The translations under genes were made by a program, and so were the position numbers. From NCBI GenBank assembly GCA_033032865.1, contig JAWHQI010000013.1, positions 1,860,001 to 1,924,000 of the forward strand: a DNA stretch of 64,000 nucleotides, read 5' to 3'. The notes under the pieces were generated by a model, which worked only from the letters and a program-made list of their open reading frames with translations, was not told the DNA's origin and did not search any database. Shown one piece after another: positions 1 through 12,475 of this stretch; within the stretch, counting starts at the first letter, position 1; every line of letters begins with the position of its first letter. The stretch is from Dactylorhiza incarnata (lineage: Eukaryota; Streptophyta; Magnoliopsida; Asparagales; Orchidaceae).

Positions 1-166
1 TTCGGTTTCAACAAACCCAATTTTCTATTGATAAAATAATAGCGATTTTCAAAGTAGAATTACTAAACCACCCCAAGTCTAATACGACCTTAGTTTTATA
101 AACCTATACTACTTTCGATACGGTACACTTGCCGTTGTCGTTTGCGGATATAGTTTTGCGCACCAC
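1..166. other. Unclassified flank left of copia element A
   Basis: AT-rich sequence with no recognisable coding region or repeat structure. It ends just before the target-site duplication of element A. I could not match it to the antisense LTR piece on the other side of A, so its class is unknown. Confidence 0.4.
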
Positions 167-171
167 CTAAC

Positions 172-1275
172 TTTTGAAATTGTTGAACTGGAGTGGAAGG
201 TGGTCGGCGGTCTGATTATTGGAGACCGCAGAGACCGCGCAGTCTCTATTCTGGTGCTCTGTCGGTCTGGCTCTACCGGTCTGGCTCTGGCGGTCTGGTG
301 TGACCGACCGGTTTGTTCTTGTTTGCTGCGGTCTGTTTCTGGGTTGTTCTGCCTAGTTGGCCTGTCTTCTTTGTTGGAAGACCGGGCGGTCTGTTCTTTG
401 TAACCGCTGTGTCTGGGATGCTTATGCAGGTCGATCTGGCGACTTGTCTGAAGTCGGCCAGATGTCCTTGGCTTGCTCTTGGTGATCTAAGGAAGGAGCG
501 ATCTTGTGTTCGCGCGGCTTGTGCGCGGTCTGCTGCAGACTTACGGTCTTGGACAGGTTGTTGTCCAAGTGGTCTGATCATGCGGTCTGCTTTGTGAGAC
601 CGCTCACGATCTGACGGGTGGTGATTGTATCTCTCATGTGCGGTGATGACATCCATCTACCTGCCTATAAATAGGGGTGCATGGCCCGTTATTCATAACG
701 AGAATTGTTTGCAGTCAGCAGGTTGCGGTCTCCTTCCTTATTGTTTTCCCAGCGGCTTGAATAAACAGTTCGACAGCGGCTTGTCTGCGAACTGGTTTAT
801 GTTGTTCTTGTGCTGTTTGCAGGGAGCTCGATGATCAGGCGACCTTCAGCGGTTAGGCAATCTGAGTTGCGGTCTGGCGATAGCTTCTGTTCTTTGTTCA
901 GTTCATTAAACTCCAGATCGTGCGGTCTGAGGTGGCGGTCTGGCAGTACAGGTCAAGCCGGGTGTTCTGAGTTGCGGTCTTTCCTGCTTTCTGATCGTGC
1001 GGTCTCAGGTCAAGCCGGGCGGTCTCTAGAGTCGAGCGATCTGTACGGTCTCTGCTTGTCAAGCCGCCAGATTTGTTTTTTGGTGTGTTTTGTTCTTCTC
1101 TCTCCTTCGTGATTCTTATGAATCATGTCTCGCCATGTATACCTCGCACTGTAATCAAGTATTGTGATTCAATAAAGCTTTGTGTTGCTGTGTGGCATAT
1201 TGTGGTTGTTTGGCTATAACTCAGTTGATGCAACTCCTGCTTACTCCTAAACGATTCAAATAAAAAATTTTAACA
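172..1275 (+). repeat. 5' LTR of copia element A
   Basis: The start has two changes relative to the 3' LTR start, but the end ATTTTAACA is intact. It is dense in the heptamer GCGGTCT and its complement, including a perfect 7-bp inverted repeat at 207-213 and 223-229. TATAAATA at 666-673 is a plausible TATA box, and AATAAA at 1171-1176 a plausible polyadenylation signal. It matches 5447-6547 along its whole length. Confidence 0.95.
666..673 (+). promoter_or_regulatory. TATA box of element A 5' LTR
   Basis: TATAAATA lies about 490 bp into the LTR and about 500 bp before AATAAA (1171-1176), a normal U3/R spacing. The matching site in the 3' LTR (5938-5945) is changed to TATAATTA. Confidence 0.6.
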
Positions 1276-1287
1276 TGGTATCAGAGG
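1276..1287 (+). promoter_or_regulatory. Primer-binding site of element A (initiator Met tRNA type)
   Basis: TGGTATCAGAGG directly abuts the LTR end at 1275. TGGTATCAGAG is complementary to the 3' end of plant initiator tRNA-Met, the usual copia primer. Confidence 0.9.
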
Positions 1288-1365
1288 CAGGTTGTTGGAG
1301 TGGATAAGCAGTGATCAACTTGAGTTGCCATCGTCTTTGCGAAGAAGAGACCACATAGGTTTGCC

Positions 1366-2250
1366 ATGGAAGCTGGATACGCAAGAGGGCTTGGTATTGA
1401 ACTCCTCACATCAACTAACTAAAAGAAATGGAGGTCATGTATGGAGAGTTACTTACTTGGCGAGGATCTAAGGGAGATAGTTGGAGGAGATGACACACAA
1501 GAAGTTTTTCTAGCAGGAGATAATATGGCAGAGGTGAGACTTTGGAGGAGGACTAATGATAAGGCAGAGTTCACACTCAAGAGGGCTATCTCACCAGAGC
1601 TATTCGATCACATCATTGGATGTAAATCTGCTGCTGAGATTTGGACGTCTCTGGACGGACTGTTTAATAAGAAGAATGTAGCTCGGCTACAGTTTCTTGA
1701 AAATGAGTTGGCGAAAGCCTCTCAAGGTGATTTTTCTATCTCTACCTTCTTTCTCAAGATGAAGAACCTCAAAGTAGAGATTTCTGCACTGGACCCTGGT
1801 GAGCCCATCTCAGAGGCAAAACTGAAGAGGCATATCATCCCGGATTGCGGAAGGAGTATCTTGCCTTTGTGACGTCAGTTCAGGGTTGGGCTAATCAACC
1901 ATCTCTGTTGGAGCTGGAGAACTTAATTGCTTCGCAAGAAAGTTTGGCAAGATAGATGGCGGGGACTTCTATCTCTGGGGGAGATAGTGATGTGTTGTTC
2001 TCTGGGAAGAAGAAGAAGAAGTGGGAGAAGAAGAAGCCGGGTCATGATGGAACCTCTACTTCAGGTCAGCCGGATAGGGGCTATGCTTCTAAGTCTGATG
2101 GTAAGAAGAAGGGAGAGGGACCAAAATGCTTCAGGTGCAATAAGACCGGGCACTTCAAGAAAGATTGTCGGGTTAATCTTCAGCCCGGACATACAACGGA
2201 GAAGGAGAAACCAAACTCTGATGAAGCTGGATGGGGAGGAGCCTTTTCGG
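1366..2250 (+). pseudogene. gag: gag of copia element A, broken
   Basis: The product would be the capsid/nucleocapsid part of the polyprotein, which packages element RNA in cytoplasmic particles. The likely start is ATG 1366, followed after 18 codons by an in-frame TAA at 1420-1422. An open stretch 1441-1872 carries the capsid region (RAISPELFDHI, KSAAEIWTSL, FLENELAKA). A frameshift near 1838 moves the reading frame, and an in-frame TAG falls just before 1956. The zinc knuckle C-X2-C-X4-H-X4-C (KCFRCNKTGHFKKDC) lies near 2126-2170, after a lysine-rich stretch. Length and order fit copia gag. It is inactive as it stands; several breaks look like C-to-T changes. Confidence 0.85.
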
Positions 2251-5200
2251 CTAATATGACGGCTATGCCCGTTAAGGCCTTAGCTGCCATCAACTTCGAA
2301 GAGGATTGGATCGTGGATTCAGGGTGAGGGCATCACCTCACCGGGGATGAATCAAAATTCTCTTCTCTGGCGCCTTACTCAGGCCACGATGCAATCATTA
2401 CGGCTGATAATTCTTTTCATGCTGTAGAACAAGAAGGAGTTGTCTCTCTAAGCAGTGATAAGGGTCCACTCACCTTGAGGAGTGTTTATCACGTGCTGAG
2501 TATGATGAAAAATCTCTTCTCTGTGACCAATGCAGTCGATGCCAGTTATCACGTTCTGTTTGGCCCAACAGAAGTGAAGTTTCTTAAAACTCAACCGGAG
2601 ATAAAGGGAGATGTTATTCATGTTGGAAAGCGGGTGAAGGACTTGTTCGTTTTATCGACAAGTACCTATGTTGACAAGATGAAGACCAATGATAGCGCGG
2701 CTATCTGGCATGAAAGGTTGGGGCATGTAGGCATGGACAAATTGAAGGCTATGGCGGTAAGGGGCCTTGTCAAGGGCTTGCCTAGCTTGTCCTCCTATGG
2801 AGAAGGTCATGTTTGTGCGGGATGTGAATTTGGTAAGTCTCATCGACTTCCATTTGATAAATCGGAAACAAGATGCAAAGCGCCGTTGGAGTGCATTCAC
2901 GGTGATTTGATGAGACCGACTGCCACCCCAAGCCTTGGAGGCAACAAATATATGTTGGTGTTGATTGACGATTACACCAGATACGTCTGGGTGTATTTTC
3001 TAAAAGAGAAGTCAGAAGCTTTTGCGAAGTTCGTGGAGTTCAAGGAGGTGGTAGAAGGTCGGTTAGGCCTGCGGGTGAAAAAAATGAGAACTGACAATGG
3101 TGGGGAGTTCACCTCTGGTGAGTTCTCAAGTTTTTGCAGGAAGCATGGCGTTCGGAGAGAGATCACTTGTGCCCATACTCCACAGCAAAACGGCATTACA
3201 GAGAGGAAGATCCGTCATCTGACGGAAACCTGCAAATGTTGGCTTCATGCCAAGAGTATCCCAAAGTCCTTCTGGGCAGAGGAAATGTCTTGTGCGGCAT
3301 ACGTCATCAACAGGATGCCTCTAAGTCCTATCAACATGAAGACCCCTAACGAACTGATGTTCAAGGAGAAACCAAGTGTTGCACACCTTAGGGTGTTCAG
3401 GTCAACCTGTTATGTGCATATTCCTGATGCTCTTCGGACAAAGCTAGATGTGAAAGCAAGGAAGCTAGTCTTTGTTGGATATGATGAGAAGAAGAAGGGA
3501 TGGAGATGCATGGATCCTGAGACACGGAGATTGATTGTATCTCGAGATGTGGTGTTCGATGAGGTGAATTCCTACAAGGGGAGTTCAGGAGTTGAACTAC
3601 CAGAGAGCAGGGTTGATGAAGAAGGGAAGGCTGCGGAAAATCTTCAAGTGGAGTTGCCTGTTTCACCAGGAGCTCCAGTTGTGTCAAGCTCTGAGATGGA
3701 TGCTTCAGGTTCGGGAAGCAGGGGGAGCGATGCTCCAAGTTCGTCTGGAAGAGGAGCTAGCACAGAAGAAGCAGCTGAGGAGGTGGTTAGTCAGGGTCAA
3801 CCTCTTAGGAGGTCGAAGAGGACTATTAAGCCACCAGATCGATACATAGGAGGAAACATGGTGAGCTTCATCTCTTGTTTCTTTGCTGGTCCCTTGGATG
3901 AGAGGGAGCCGTCGAGCATTGAGAAGGCCAAAGGCGTGAAGCAGTGGGACATTACTATGCAGGAGGAGATGGATGATCTCATGAAGAATGAGACTTGGTC
4001 TCTAGTGCCCAGGCCCAAGGGCATTACTCCTGTGACATGCAAGTGGGTATATAAGCTCAAGAAGAAGGCTGACAGTACCATTGAGCGATACAAGGCTCGC
4101 CTTGTAGCTCGCGGATTCTCACAGCAGTACGGAGAGGATTATGATGAGACATTCAGTCCAGTGGCAAAGATGACTTCGGTTCGATTTGTTATTGCTTTGG
4201 CGGCATCCAGTGGATGGGTGATTTGGCAGCTCGACATTAAGAATGCTTTCTTATACGACGAGATAGACAATGATATCTTTATGATCCAACCGCCAGGATT
4301 CATCTCGGAGGATTGTCCGGACAATGTCTGCAAACTGAAGAAAGCCCTATATGGGTTGAAGCAAGCGCCTCAGGCGTGGTATGGGAAGATCGCGGAGTAT
4401 CTTCTATTCTGCGGGTTCTTTGCTTCAGACTCTGATTCTAGCTTGTTTGTCAAGAAGGAGGGGGCGCTTCGGGTTATTGTTCTGCTATATGTGGATGACA
4501 TGATTGTCACCGGGAATTCGAAGGAGGCAGTAGCATGGCTGAGAGCCGAGCTTGCCATCAGATTTGAGATGAAGGATCTGGGTGAGCTTCACCATTTCAT
4601 TGGACTCGAGGTGCAGAGGCGGGAGAGCGGAGTGCTCATTTCTCAGGCTGGATATGAGGAGCAGATCGTTCAATGATTCGACATGGAGGAAGGGAAGAGC
4701 AGCTCTATACCTATGGAACAACATCATAAACTTTGGAAGGATGAGGGGAGAGTTCTATCTGATCCATTAGTTTTCCGAGATCTGGTTGGGAGCTTGATCT
4801 ACTTGACCATCACGAGGCCAGATATTGCTTATGCAGTTTGCAAAGTGAGGCGGTACATGGCGGAGCCACGAAAGCCTCATCTTCTAGCGGCAAAAGGAAT
4901 TTTGAAGTATGTGAAGTCGACCTCTGATCTGGGTCTCCTATATAGGAGAGGGTCAAGCTTGGAGTTGCTTGGATACATGGATGCTGATTACGGGGGAGAC
5001 ATGGATGATCAGAGATCAACATCTAGTTATGTCTTTATGACGGGCCCCACAGCTATTTCTTGGTGCAGCAAAAAGCAGGACTCGGTGTCCGTATCTACCA
5101 CAGAAGCGGAATACAAGGCTTGGCCTTGGCAGCTCAGGAAGCCGTTTGGCTCAGGAGGTTGGTGGAGGACGTTCATGAGGAGGTTCGAGGTCCCACTATG

Positions 5201-5452
5201 CTATGCGGGGACAATGAGAGTGCTCTCAAGCTGGTTAATAATCCAGTCTATCACGCGAGGACCAAGCATATTGAGATTGAGCACCATTTCATTCGTGAAA
5301 AGGTGTTGGGAGGATCTCTTATGGTCGAGCATGTTCGGAGTGCGGACAATGTTGTAGACATCTTCACAAAGCAACTGGCAAAGGGACCGTTTACTCAGTT
5401 GCAGAGTTTACTCGGGCTAGTTTCCACTTCCCACTTCAAGGGGGAGTGTTAA
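2251..5452 (+). pseudogene. pol: pol of copia element A (PR-INT-RT-RNase H), broken
   Basis: Protease: the WIVDSG active-site region at about 2308-2325 is followed at once by an in-frame TGA (2326-2328). Integrase: the zinc-binding part (WHERLGH...CAGCEFGK) and the catalytic core (LIDDYTRYVW, RTDNGGEF, HTPQQNG) lie in the long open frame 2475-4676. Reverse transcriptase: [33 protein letters not shown] and the catalytic YVDDM are present. An in-frame TGA ends the frame at 4674-4676. RNase H continues from 4683 (YMDADYGGD, STTEAEY) and is frameshifted near 5115; the rest (ARTKHIEIEHHFI, DIFTKQL) is read in another frame to 5452. Domain order INT before RT establishes copia. It is not functional. 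Confidence 0.93.
5433..5446 (+). promoter_or_regulatory. Polypurine tract of element A
   Basis: A purine-rich run (CAAGGGGGAG) sits immediately before the 3' LTR start TGTTAAAAT at 5447, the usual plus-strand primer position. Confidence 0.85.
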
Positions 5453-6547
5453 AATTGTTGAAGTGGAGTGGAAGGTGGTCGGCGGTTTGATTATTGGAGA
5501 CCGCAGAGACCACGCGGTCTCTATTATGGTGCTCTGCCGATCTGGCTCTGCCGGTCTGTCTCTGGCAATCTGGTGTGACCGGCCAGTTTGTTCTTGTTTG
5601 CTGCGATCTGTTTCCGAGTTGTTCTGCCTAGTTGGCCTGTCTTCTTTGTTGGAAGACCGAGCGGTCTGTTCTGTGTAACCGCTGTGTCCGGGCGGCTTAT
5701 GCAGGTCAATCTGGCGACTTGTTTGAAGTCGGCCAGATGTCCTTGGCTTTCTCTTGGTGATCTTAGGAAGGAGCGGTCTTGTGTTCGCGCGGCTTGTGCA
5801 CGGTCTGCTGTTGACTTGCGGTCTTGGACAGGCTATTGTCCAAGTGGCCTGATCGCGTCTGCTTTGTGAGACCGCTCGCGATCTAACAGGTGGTGATTGT
5901 ATCTCTCTTGTGCGGTGACGACATCCGTCTACCCGCCTATAATTAGGGGTGCATGTCCCGTCATTCATAACGAGAACTGTTTGCGGTCAGCAGGTTGCGG
6001 TCTCCTTTCTTGGTGTTTTTCCCAGCGGCTTGAATAAACAGTTCGGCAGCGGCTTGTCTGCGAACTGGTTTATGTTGTTCTTATGCTGTTCACAGCGAGC
6101 TCGGTGATCAGGCGACCTTCAGCGGTTAGGCAATCTGAGTTGCGGTCTGGCGACAACTTCAGTTCTTTGTTCAGTTCATTAAGCTCCAGTTCGTGCAGTC
6201 TGAGGTGGCGGTCTGGCAGTACAGGTCAAGCAGGGTGTTCTGAGTTGCGGTCTTGCCTGTTTTCTATTCGTGCGGTCTCAGGTCAAGCCGATCGGTCTCT
6301 GGAGTCGAGCGGTCTGTGTGGTCTCTGCTTGTCAAGCCGCTAGATTTGTTTTTTGGTGTGTTTTGTTCTTCTCTCTCCTTCGTGATTCTTATGAATCATG
6401 TCTCGCCATGTATACCTCGCACTGTAATCAAGTATTATGATTCAATAAAGCTTTGTGTTGCTGTGTGGCATATTGTGTTGTTTGGCTATAACTCAGTTGA
6501 TGCAACTCCTGCTTACTCCTAAACGATTCAAATCAAAAATTTTAGCA
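5447..6547 (+). repeat. 3' LTR of copia element A
   Basis: Aligns end to end with 172-1275 with scattered substitutions and short indels. It starts TGTTAAAAT and ends ATTTTAGCA, and is followed by the duplicated target CTAAC. AATAAA is at 6444-6449. Confidence 0.95.
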
Positions 6548-6552
6548 CTAAC

Positions 6553-7175
6553 TTGCGAACACAACAAACAGTCAACAACCTTCAGACCATGCGACCTCAA
6601 ACAATAGACCGACACAATCAATCCAAACCTTAGTTCTTATAGTTCTTGCATATGAATGGCTACCCCTGCCCCAAAATTTATAGGCAAACAAATGGATGTC
6701 GTCACCGCCATAGAGGGATATGGTCACCTTTCTTATTGAAGCATGCGGTCTCCAGAACAAGACCGTGCGGTCTCTATAAGACCTTATTACACTTAAGCAA
6801 ACTGTCCAAGCAAGACAGCTTGCCAAGAACAAACCGGTAGACCGCCCTATCTCCTATAAGAACTGACATATGAGCATCTGACCGATCAAGAACAGACCAT
6901 CGATCGGAACCAGACTAACACACTGGCTTTCACAGGTGACCGCCAGAGCGAACTCATGCAGACCGCAGTATAGACCGCAGAAGCAAACATGTACCAGACC
7001 GCCCGGTCTCAACCCAAACAGGAATACTTGGGCACAATGGAAAACCAAACACATACCGCCAACACCTGAGATGCGCGGTCTCAACAACCAAGTCGCCACA
7101 CCGAGATCACACGGTCTATGCGGTCTCCAAAATCAGACAACCCGGACAGTCCACTTCCACTGCAAAAATTTAACA
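6553..7175 (-). repeat. Diverged antisense LTR piece related to element A
   Basis: Read on the minus strand, it starts at 7175 with TGTTAAATTTTTG..GTGGAAGTGGACT, resembling the start of the element A LTR. It contains many GCGGTCT/AGACCGC copies and a segment around 6660-6730 that matches the A LTR around its TATA box (CTATAAAT, then further along the TGACGACATCC/GGTGATGACATCC region). It is clearly more diverged than the two A LTRs are from each other. The left end is cut at the insertion point of A; the missing part is not recognisable in 1-166. Confidence 0.7.
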
Positions 7176-7651
7176 TAAGTACTATGCAATCAGCAATCCC
7201 AATAGCAGAATAAAGTAAACACATATTGCAGGAAATATAAAAACAGAAAACTGTAAAGAGGGACAACACAGAAAATTCAATCCAGATGACTGGATATTTA
7301 TAGTGGTTCCCCAAAATGTGGGTAGTCCACTCTTTACCTCCCTGGTAGGATTGCACTAACTGTGCCTGAGTTTTTTGATAAGGAGACTCTCAGAACCACT
7401 GAGTATTTTGATAAGGAGACTCTTAGAACCATTGAGACTTTTGATAAGGAGACTCTTAGAACCACTGAATCCTTTGAAAGAGGGATTAATAAAACTCTTT
7501 TACAATTGGTGAATAAAGAAGATGAGAGAGAGAAAGAGGAGAATAGAATTCTGCTTTCAGAATTCTTTAGAAGCTATTTGCTGCTTCTGTTTATCACTAG
7601 TTCTGAATATAATAAACCCTTGCTTATGATTGTGATGATTGCAAGGGTTAT
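7176..7651 (-). repeat. Left part of the split 3' LTR of Sirevirus-like element C
   Basis: It contains the LTR signature shared with elements D-H here: a block like GTGGTTCCCCAAA, then GTAGTCCACTCTT and GGTAGGA, followed by tandem hairpin units with TTTGATAAGG loops (7370-7500). It stops at 7651 at the target duplication GTTAT of the gypsy element and resumes at 35414. Its left end is replaced by the antisense LTR piece, so the true LTR terminus is missing. Confidence 0.75.
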
Positions 7652-10600
7652 TGTCACAACCCGTATTTTCCCGAAATAAATTATATTATCAGAGCGAAGG
7701 GGAAAACACGCGTCATGATGCCACGTCCTGTAGGGGACAACTACAGACATTCAGGCGAGCACTCAAATGAACATTTTCTTTTATAAAAAGGTATAAATTA
7801 AGAAAAAGGATTATCTTTTAAGATTCATTTCATTTGGGTTAGGAGACCGTGTCCCTCGGCCCTGCGGTTTACCAAGCCGCACTTATAAAAGACATGCGTA
7901 CACAACGGAAGAAAATAAGTTCATTTTATTCCTAACGGCGCTGAAGACCAGAGACGTCTCCAGGGCGATCGCCGGTCTAAATTTAGTATATAATAAATAA
8001 GTATCATTATATTCTATTTTACGCTTAGCAAATAGGTGATACTTAATAATAAATGCGACAAACAGTTAAAAGAACAAATTTTTATCTGCTAAAAGAACTG
8101 CATTAATATTCAGCAGAATAGGCTTTTCCCAGAGTGTACGAATACAAAATAACTAAGTAGCAGTAAAGGAAGCTAGCAGCAGCATCAGCAAGTGAACCAA
8201 GCAAAAGCCGTACGGGCGTCAACAACTGACACGAACCCGCAGGAAAAGAGTCAACAACCAAAAGAAACGCTACAACAAGAGAAACTGAATCCTTACCTAA
8301 TAGGGAGGAAAGCCCTCCACCCGAGAAACTGAACAACCCTGCTCTAAAACCTGCGGCAGCTACGAACCTGAACCTGAGGCATCCATAAGAAAAGAATGCC
8401 TCAGCCCAAAGGGTGCAAGAAAACAGCATAGTTAAAAGTAAGAGCAGGAGAAGTAACAAGTGACATATCCAAGGTGAAAGGCGTATATAAATACATATAT
8501 ATATATACATATACCCATATATATATATAACTATATATATATACACTTATATAAAGATTTTAGTAATAGAAGGTTAGGAAGATCCCGTATAGAACCAGCC
8601 CGATAAGCAAGAGCATGACTAGACTTGGTATATAATGCAAAAATGGACCAGTGGTGGCGGACCCAAAACAATGTCACTATCCACCCACATAAAGGGGACA
8701 TTCACCCCAAATAAGAAATAGGCGCCGTGGTGGTGGTGGGGGAACCCAGTGTTCCCTGTACCCATCCTACCAACCACTATTAAAAGATCTGCGATGGGGG
8801 AACCCAGTGTTCCCTGTACCCATCCTTCCAGTGCAAGCAAGTCCATCAATATTTAGCCAAGTAAATATGCAGAAGTAGCCAAGTAAAACATGATCCAGAA
8901 CAAAATCAACCTGAATAAACCATCTAGGAGTAGCCCAAGATCGGGACAAAGCTAAACATATAGCAGCTAGCATATAAAAGAGGGATAGAAGGATTCACCC
9001 AACCATAGCAGCTAGCATATAATAAAACAGGGCCAATTAAGAGTGCCGAGGAGTTAGCAAATAGAATCACCATAATATTGACCATTTCTAGCTACTTGTA
9101 ATCGAAGCGCGTAGAATTATTTTGCAAGTAATGAAACCCAACAAGAGTGAAGCAAAGCAGCCCCTAACATAAGGAAACAGCTCCCAAATTAACAAGCATA
9201 AGAAACAGCCCCCAAATACCCAATTATATAATGCAATAACAATAAGGCAGCCCTCAAATTAGACAACTCTCAAAGAGCAGCCCCCCCTTAACAAACATAA
9301 AACAGCAGTCCCCCATTAGATCAAAAGGAAACAAAAGCAGCCCCTCATAATAAAAATACAGCAGCAGCCCTCAACAAAATGCACAGGAAAAAAGAGCAGC
9401 CCCAAATCATCAAGGAGCAGCCCCCCAATTCAAGAGCAAGGAGGCAGCCCAAAAATCAGAGTATAAACACCAGCCCCCATATAATCAAAACTTAAGAAGC
9501 AACCCCCATATAACCAACAAGGAATTATACATACAGCAGCCCCAATTTAAAAGATCGAAAAGTATGCTACCCAAGGCCAAGGTAGCATACCCCAAGCAGC
9601 AGCCCCTAATTATCCCAATAAGGATGGCACCAATCAAAGACAGCAGCAGCCCAAACAAATACAGCAGCAGCCCAAACAAGACTGCAGCAGCCCAACCATG
9701 GACAGCAGTAACCCAAGCTGAAGACAGCATCCCCAACCAAGAAACAACAGCAGCCCAAAAGAAAGAAAGCAAAAAGGGCAGCCCTTACTGAAATCAAACA
9801 AGCACAGCCCCATGAAAAGACAGCAGGATACAATACTGCAGCCCCAATCAGATGTCTTAACAGCACCCCCAAATCAAGGTATTATAGAAGCAGGTTTAAT
9901 AATAGCAGCCCCCTCCAATTAGACATGAAAATAAGGCAGCCCCAACTATGCAATTATAAGAGAATCAACTCCAAACAAATGTTATAACAGCAGCAGCAGG
10001 CCGGCAAAACAGCAAAAGCAGGCAAACAAAACAACAGCAACAAAAGAGCAAAACAACAACAGCAACAAGCACGACTACAATAGCAGCAGGGCAGAGCTAC
10101 AACAGCAAGTACAAAGCCACAACAGCAAGCCAAAGCTACAGTAGTAAGCACAAAGCCACAACAGCACTAAATAATTCCGAACCAAAGGGGAACGAGGTTT
10201 TCCAACACGAAATGAAAAAAATTCATACCCAAACATCAAAAGTAAGAAGGATTTCCAGCCATAAGTGGTAACCAAGCATCAGAAGTAAGAAAGGAAGGGG
10301 GGAAGAAGAAGAAGAAGAAGTTTTCTTGCCTGAACCGAGATCCAAGGCCGCAATACGACCCAGACCGAGGAAAGCCCGACAAGAGCTCTCCGATCCTCTA
10401 CTCCGACGAAGAAACCATGTGCCGGTGACCCCCAAAACGCCACCTCCGACGATCCCGACGAACCCTAGCTCACTCGGCAGACAGAGTTTTCGAGGGAGGG
10501 GAGGAAGAGTATCATGCTGAAGGGGGGAGATGAATGGCTAATATATGTATATATATATAATTATTAAACTTTTATATATATTATATATAAAAGTCTAATT

Positions 10601-10961
10601 TTTATATATATTCACATATAAAAATTTATACATAAAAATCTTATATGCCTATACTCATATACGTAACGGTGAGCATATAAATACGCCTAAATGCACCACC
10701 CTATATGACAACGTAATTGCACAAATTTATTTATACAAGACCCAATATACACGAATATATTTGTATCTATATATATCTATACAAGTACCCGCATATATGC
10801 CCTTTTTTTTCTAAAAACGAAACACCGGTTGACGACGACGCTCCCGAGACGGTAACGCCCTTTCGCCACGATGCCCTGAATCAATATTTCTCTTTAGAAT
10901 AATTATTATTAATTCCATATGTTTTATTGAAATTATTATAAGAAAAACCTGGGGCGTTACA
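7652..10961 (-). repeat. 3' LTR of the gypsy element
   Basis: Intact 3310-bp LTR. It contains a tandem ~53-bp duplication around 8730-8830 (CAGTGTTCCCTGTACCCATCC twice), AT-rich TATA-type tracts at 8484-8560 and 10530-10660, and a region 9160-10160 full of the short motif AGCAGCCCC. Open frames here are low-complexity products of these repeats and not genes. Confidence 0.93.
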
Positions 10962-10975
10962 GCCACCCCTCCTAA
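10962..10975 (-). promoter_or_regulatory. Polypurine tract of the gypsy element
   Basis: On the minus strand TTAGGAGGGGTGGC directly precedes the LTR start TGTAACGCCCC at 10961. Confidence 0.8.
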
Positions 10976-11055
10976 CAAAAAGTTTTGGCCCGAAACATTG
11001 CTATAACAATTCAAAACGGGGTAAAAACACAAAAGAAGGAAACTTACCCGGGAAA

Positions 11056-12475
11056 TTAGCTGAAAAGGTGAGGATAGGACTCCCTCATCGCTGACTCTAG
11101 CTCCCAGGTCACACCCTGAACATCCTGATTGCCCCAGAGAACTTTCACCATAGGAATGGTCTTCCGCCGCAACACCCGATCCTGCCTTTCCAAAATGCGA
11201 ATAGGCTGTTCCACAAACGACAGATTGGGCTGCAGCACTGGCACGGAATCCAAAACATGGCGATCGCTGCGGATGCACTTCTGCAGCTGGCTCACATGGA
11301 AAATGTCGTGCACGCCGGGGAAAGAGGCAGGTAACGACAACCTATAAGCAGCAGTCCCGATGCGCTCGACGATCTCAAATGGGCCTACATATCTGGGGTC
11401 CAGCTTGTGGCTCTTTCCAAACCTCTTGACGCCTGCCATCGGGGACACCTTAAGGAACACCAAGTCCCCCACCGCAAACTCCAAATCGCTCCTACGCCGA
11501 TTGGCGTACTTCTCGTAGCGCTCCTGAGCTACCCGGAGCTTCTCACGGATCTGCGTCACAGCAACGCTCATCTCTTCTAAAGCCTCAGGACCCAGAACTG
11601 GCTTCTCGCCCACTTCAGCCCAAAACAGCAGAGTCCGACATCTCCTCCCATACAGCGCCTCAAACGAAGCAACCTGCAAGCTCCCCTGATATATATTGTT
11701 GTACGCGAACTCCATGAGCCCAAGGCGTTCATCCCAAGCTCCGCCATGCTCTAGAATATAGCACCAGATCATATCCTCCACAATCTGATTAACCCTCTCC
11801 ATCTGCCCATTCGTTTGCGGATGATAGGCTGTAGAATACCTGAGATCGGTGTCCAAGGCCCCTTGCAGACTCCGCCAAAAACGAGAGGTATACCTGGAAT
11901 CACGGTCAGACACTATGCTCGCTGGAACCCCATGCAGCCTGATGACTACCTGCACATACAGAGATGCAATCTTCTCCATCGAATAACCAGTCTTGTATGG
12001 CACGAAGTCAGCACACTTGGTCAACCTGTCAACAATGACCCACACTGCATCATGCCCCCGCGGAGATCTCGGCAATCCAGTAATGAAATCCATAGAGATG
12101 CTCTCCCACTTCCATAGGGGAATATCCAACGGCGTCAACTTGCCCCCGGGTCTCCTATGATCCACCTTGACGCGCTGACAAGTGTAACACTGCGCTACGA
12201 ACCTCGCAATATCGCCCTTCATGCCCGGCCACCACACGATCTGCTTCATATCGCGATACATCTTCGTAGAGCCAGGATGATAAGATAGGCTGGAGTCGTG
12301 AGCCTCCTCGCAAATCTTTGCTCGAATTTCCTCCACAGCGGGTATGCAAAGCCTACCCCGGTATCTCAAGGCACCCCCAACATCAATCGAGAAATCTGGC
12401 AACTCACCTCTCACAGCCCTGCTCCGGAGGTGCTGTAAATCCAGGTCATCCTTTTGGTGCAACTTGTCAAAACAA
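11056..12475 (-). pseudogene. pol: Gypsy integrase with C-terminal chromodomain
   Basis: The open frame 12462-11056 (468 aa) holds the last part of pol. Integrase zinc-binding segment: HDSSLSYHPGSTKMYRDMK then CYTCQRVK. Catalytic core: DFITGLPRS, IVSDRDSRYTSRFW, YHPQTNGQMERVN. The GPFEIVERIG segment is followed by a chromodomain-like end (RRKTIPMVKVLW, TWELESAMRESYPHLF). Chromodomains of this class are known to bias insertion toward heterochromatin. It joins the preceding protease/RT remnant through a 1-base frameshift near 12470. The integrase itself looks whole, which is notable in an otherwise deleted element. Confidence 0.9.

Larger units (their letters stand above)
172..6547 (+). mobile_element. 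Ty1/copia LTR retrotransposon, element A, complete but coding-defective
   Basis: Seen: two direct repeats of 1104 and 1101 bp with matching ends (TGTTAAAAT...ATTTTAACA in the better-preserved copies) bound an internal region in the copia order gag, protease, integrase, reverse transcriptase, RNase H. A 5-bp duplication CTAAC flanks it exactly at 167-171 and 6548-6552. A primer-binding site abuts the left LTR and a purine tract abuts the right LTR. Known: this order and the methionine-tRNA primer site are typical of plant copia elements. The coding region has several stops and frameshifts, so the copy cannot be autonomous. I do not assign a lineage within copia with certainty. Confidence 0.95.

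Noticed and set aside
9160..10160. Hydrophobic Cys/Leu-rich frames in the gypsy LTR
   Set aside because: They arise from the AGCAGCCCC repeat read in reverse and recur in both LTRs; no start context or domain.
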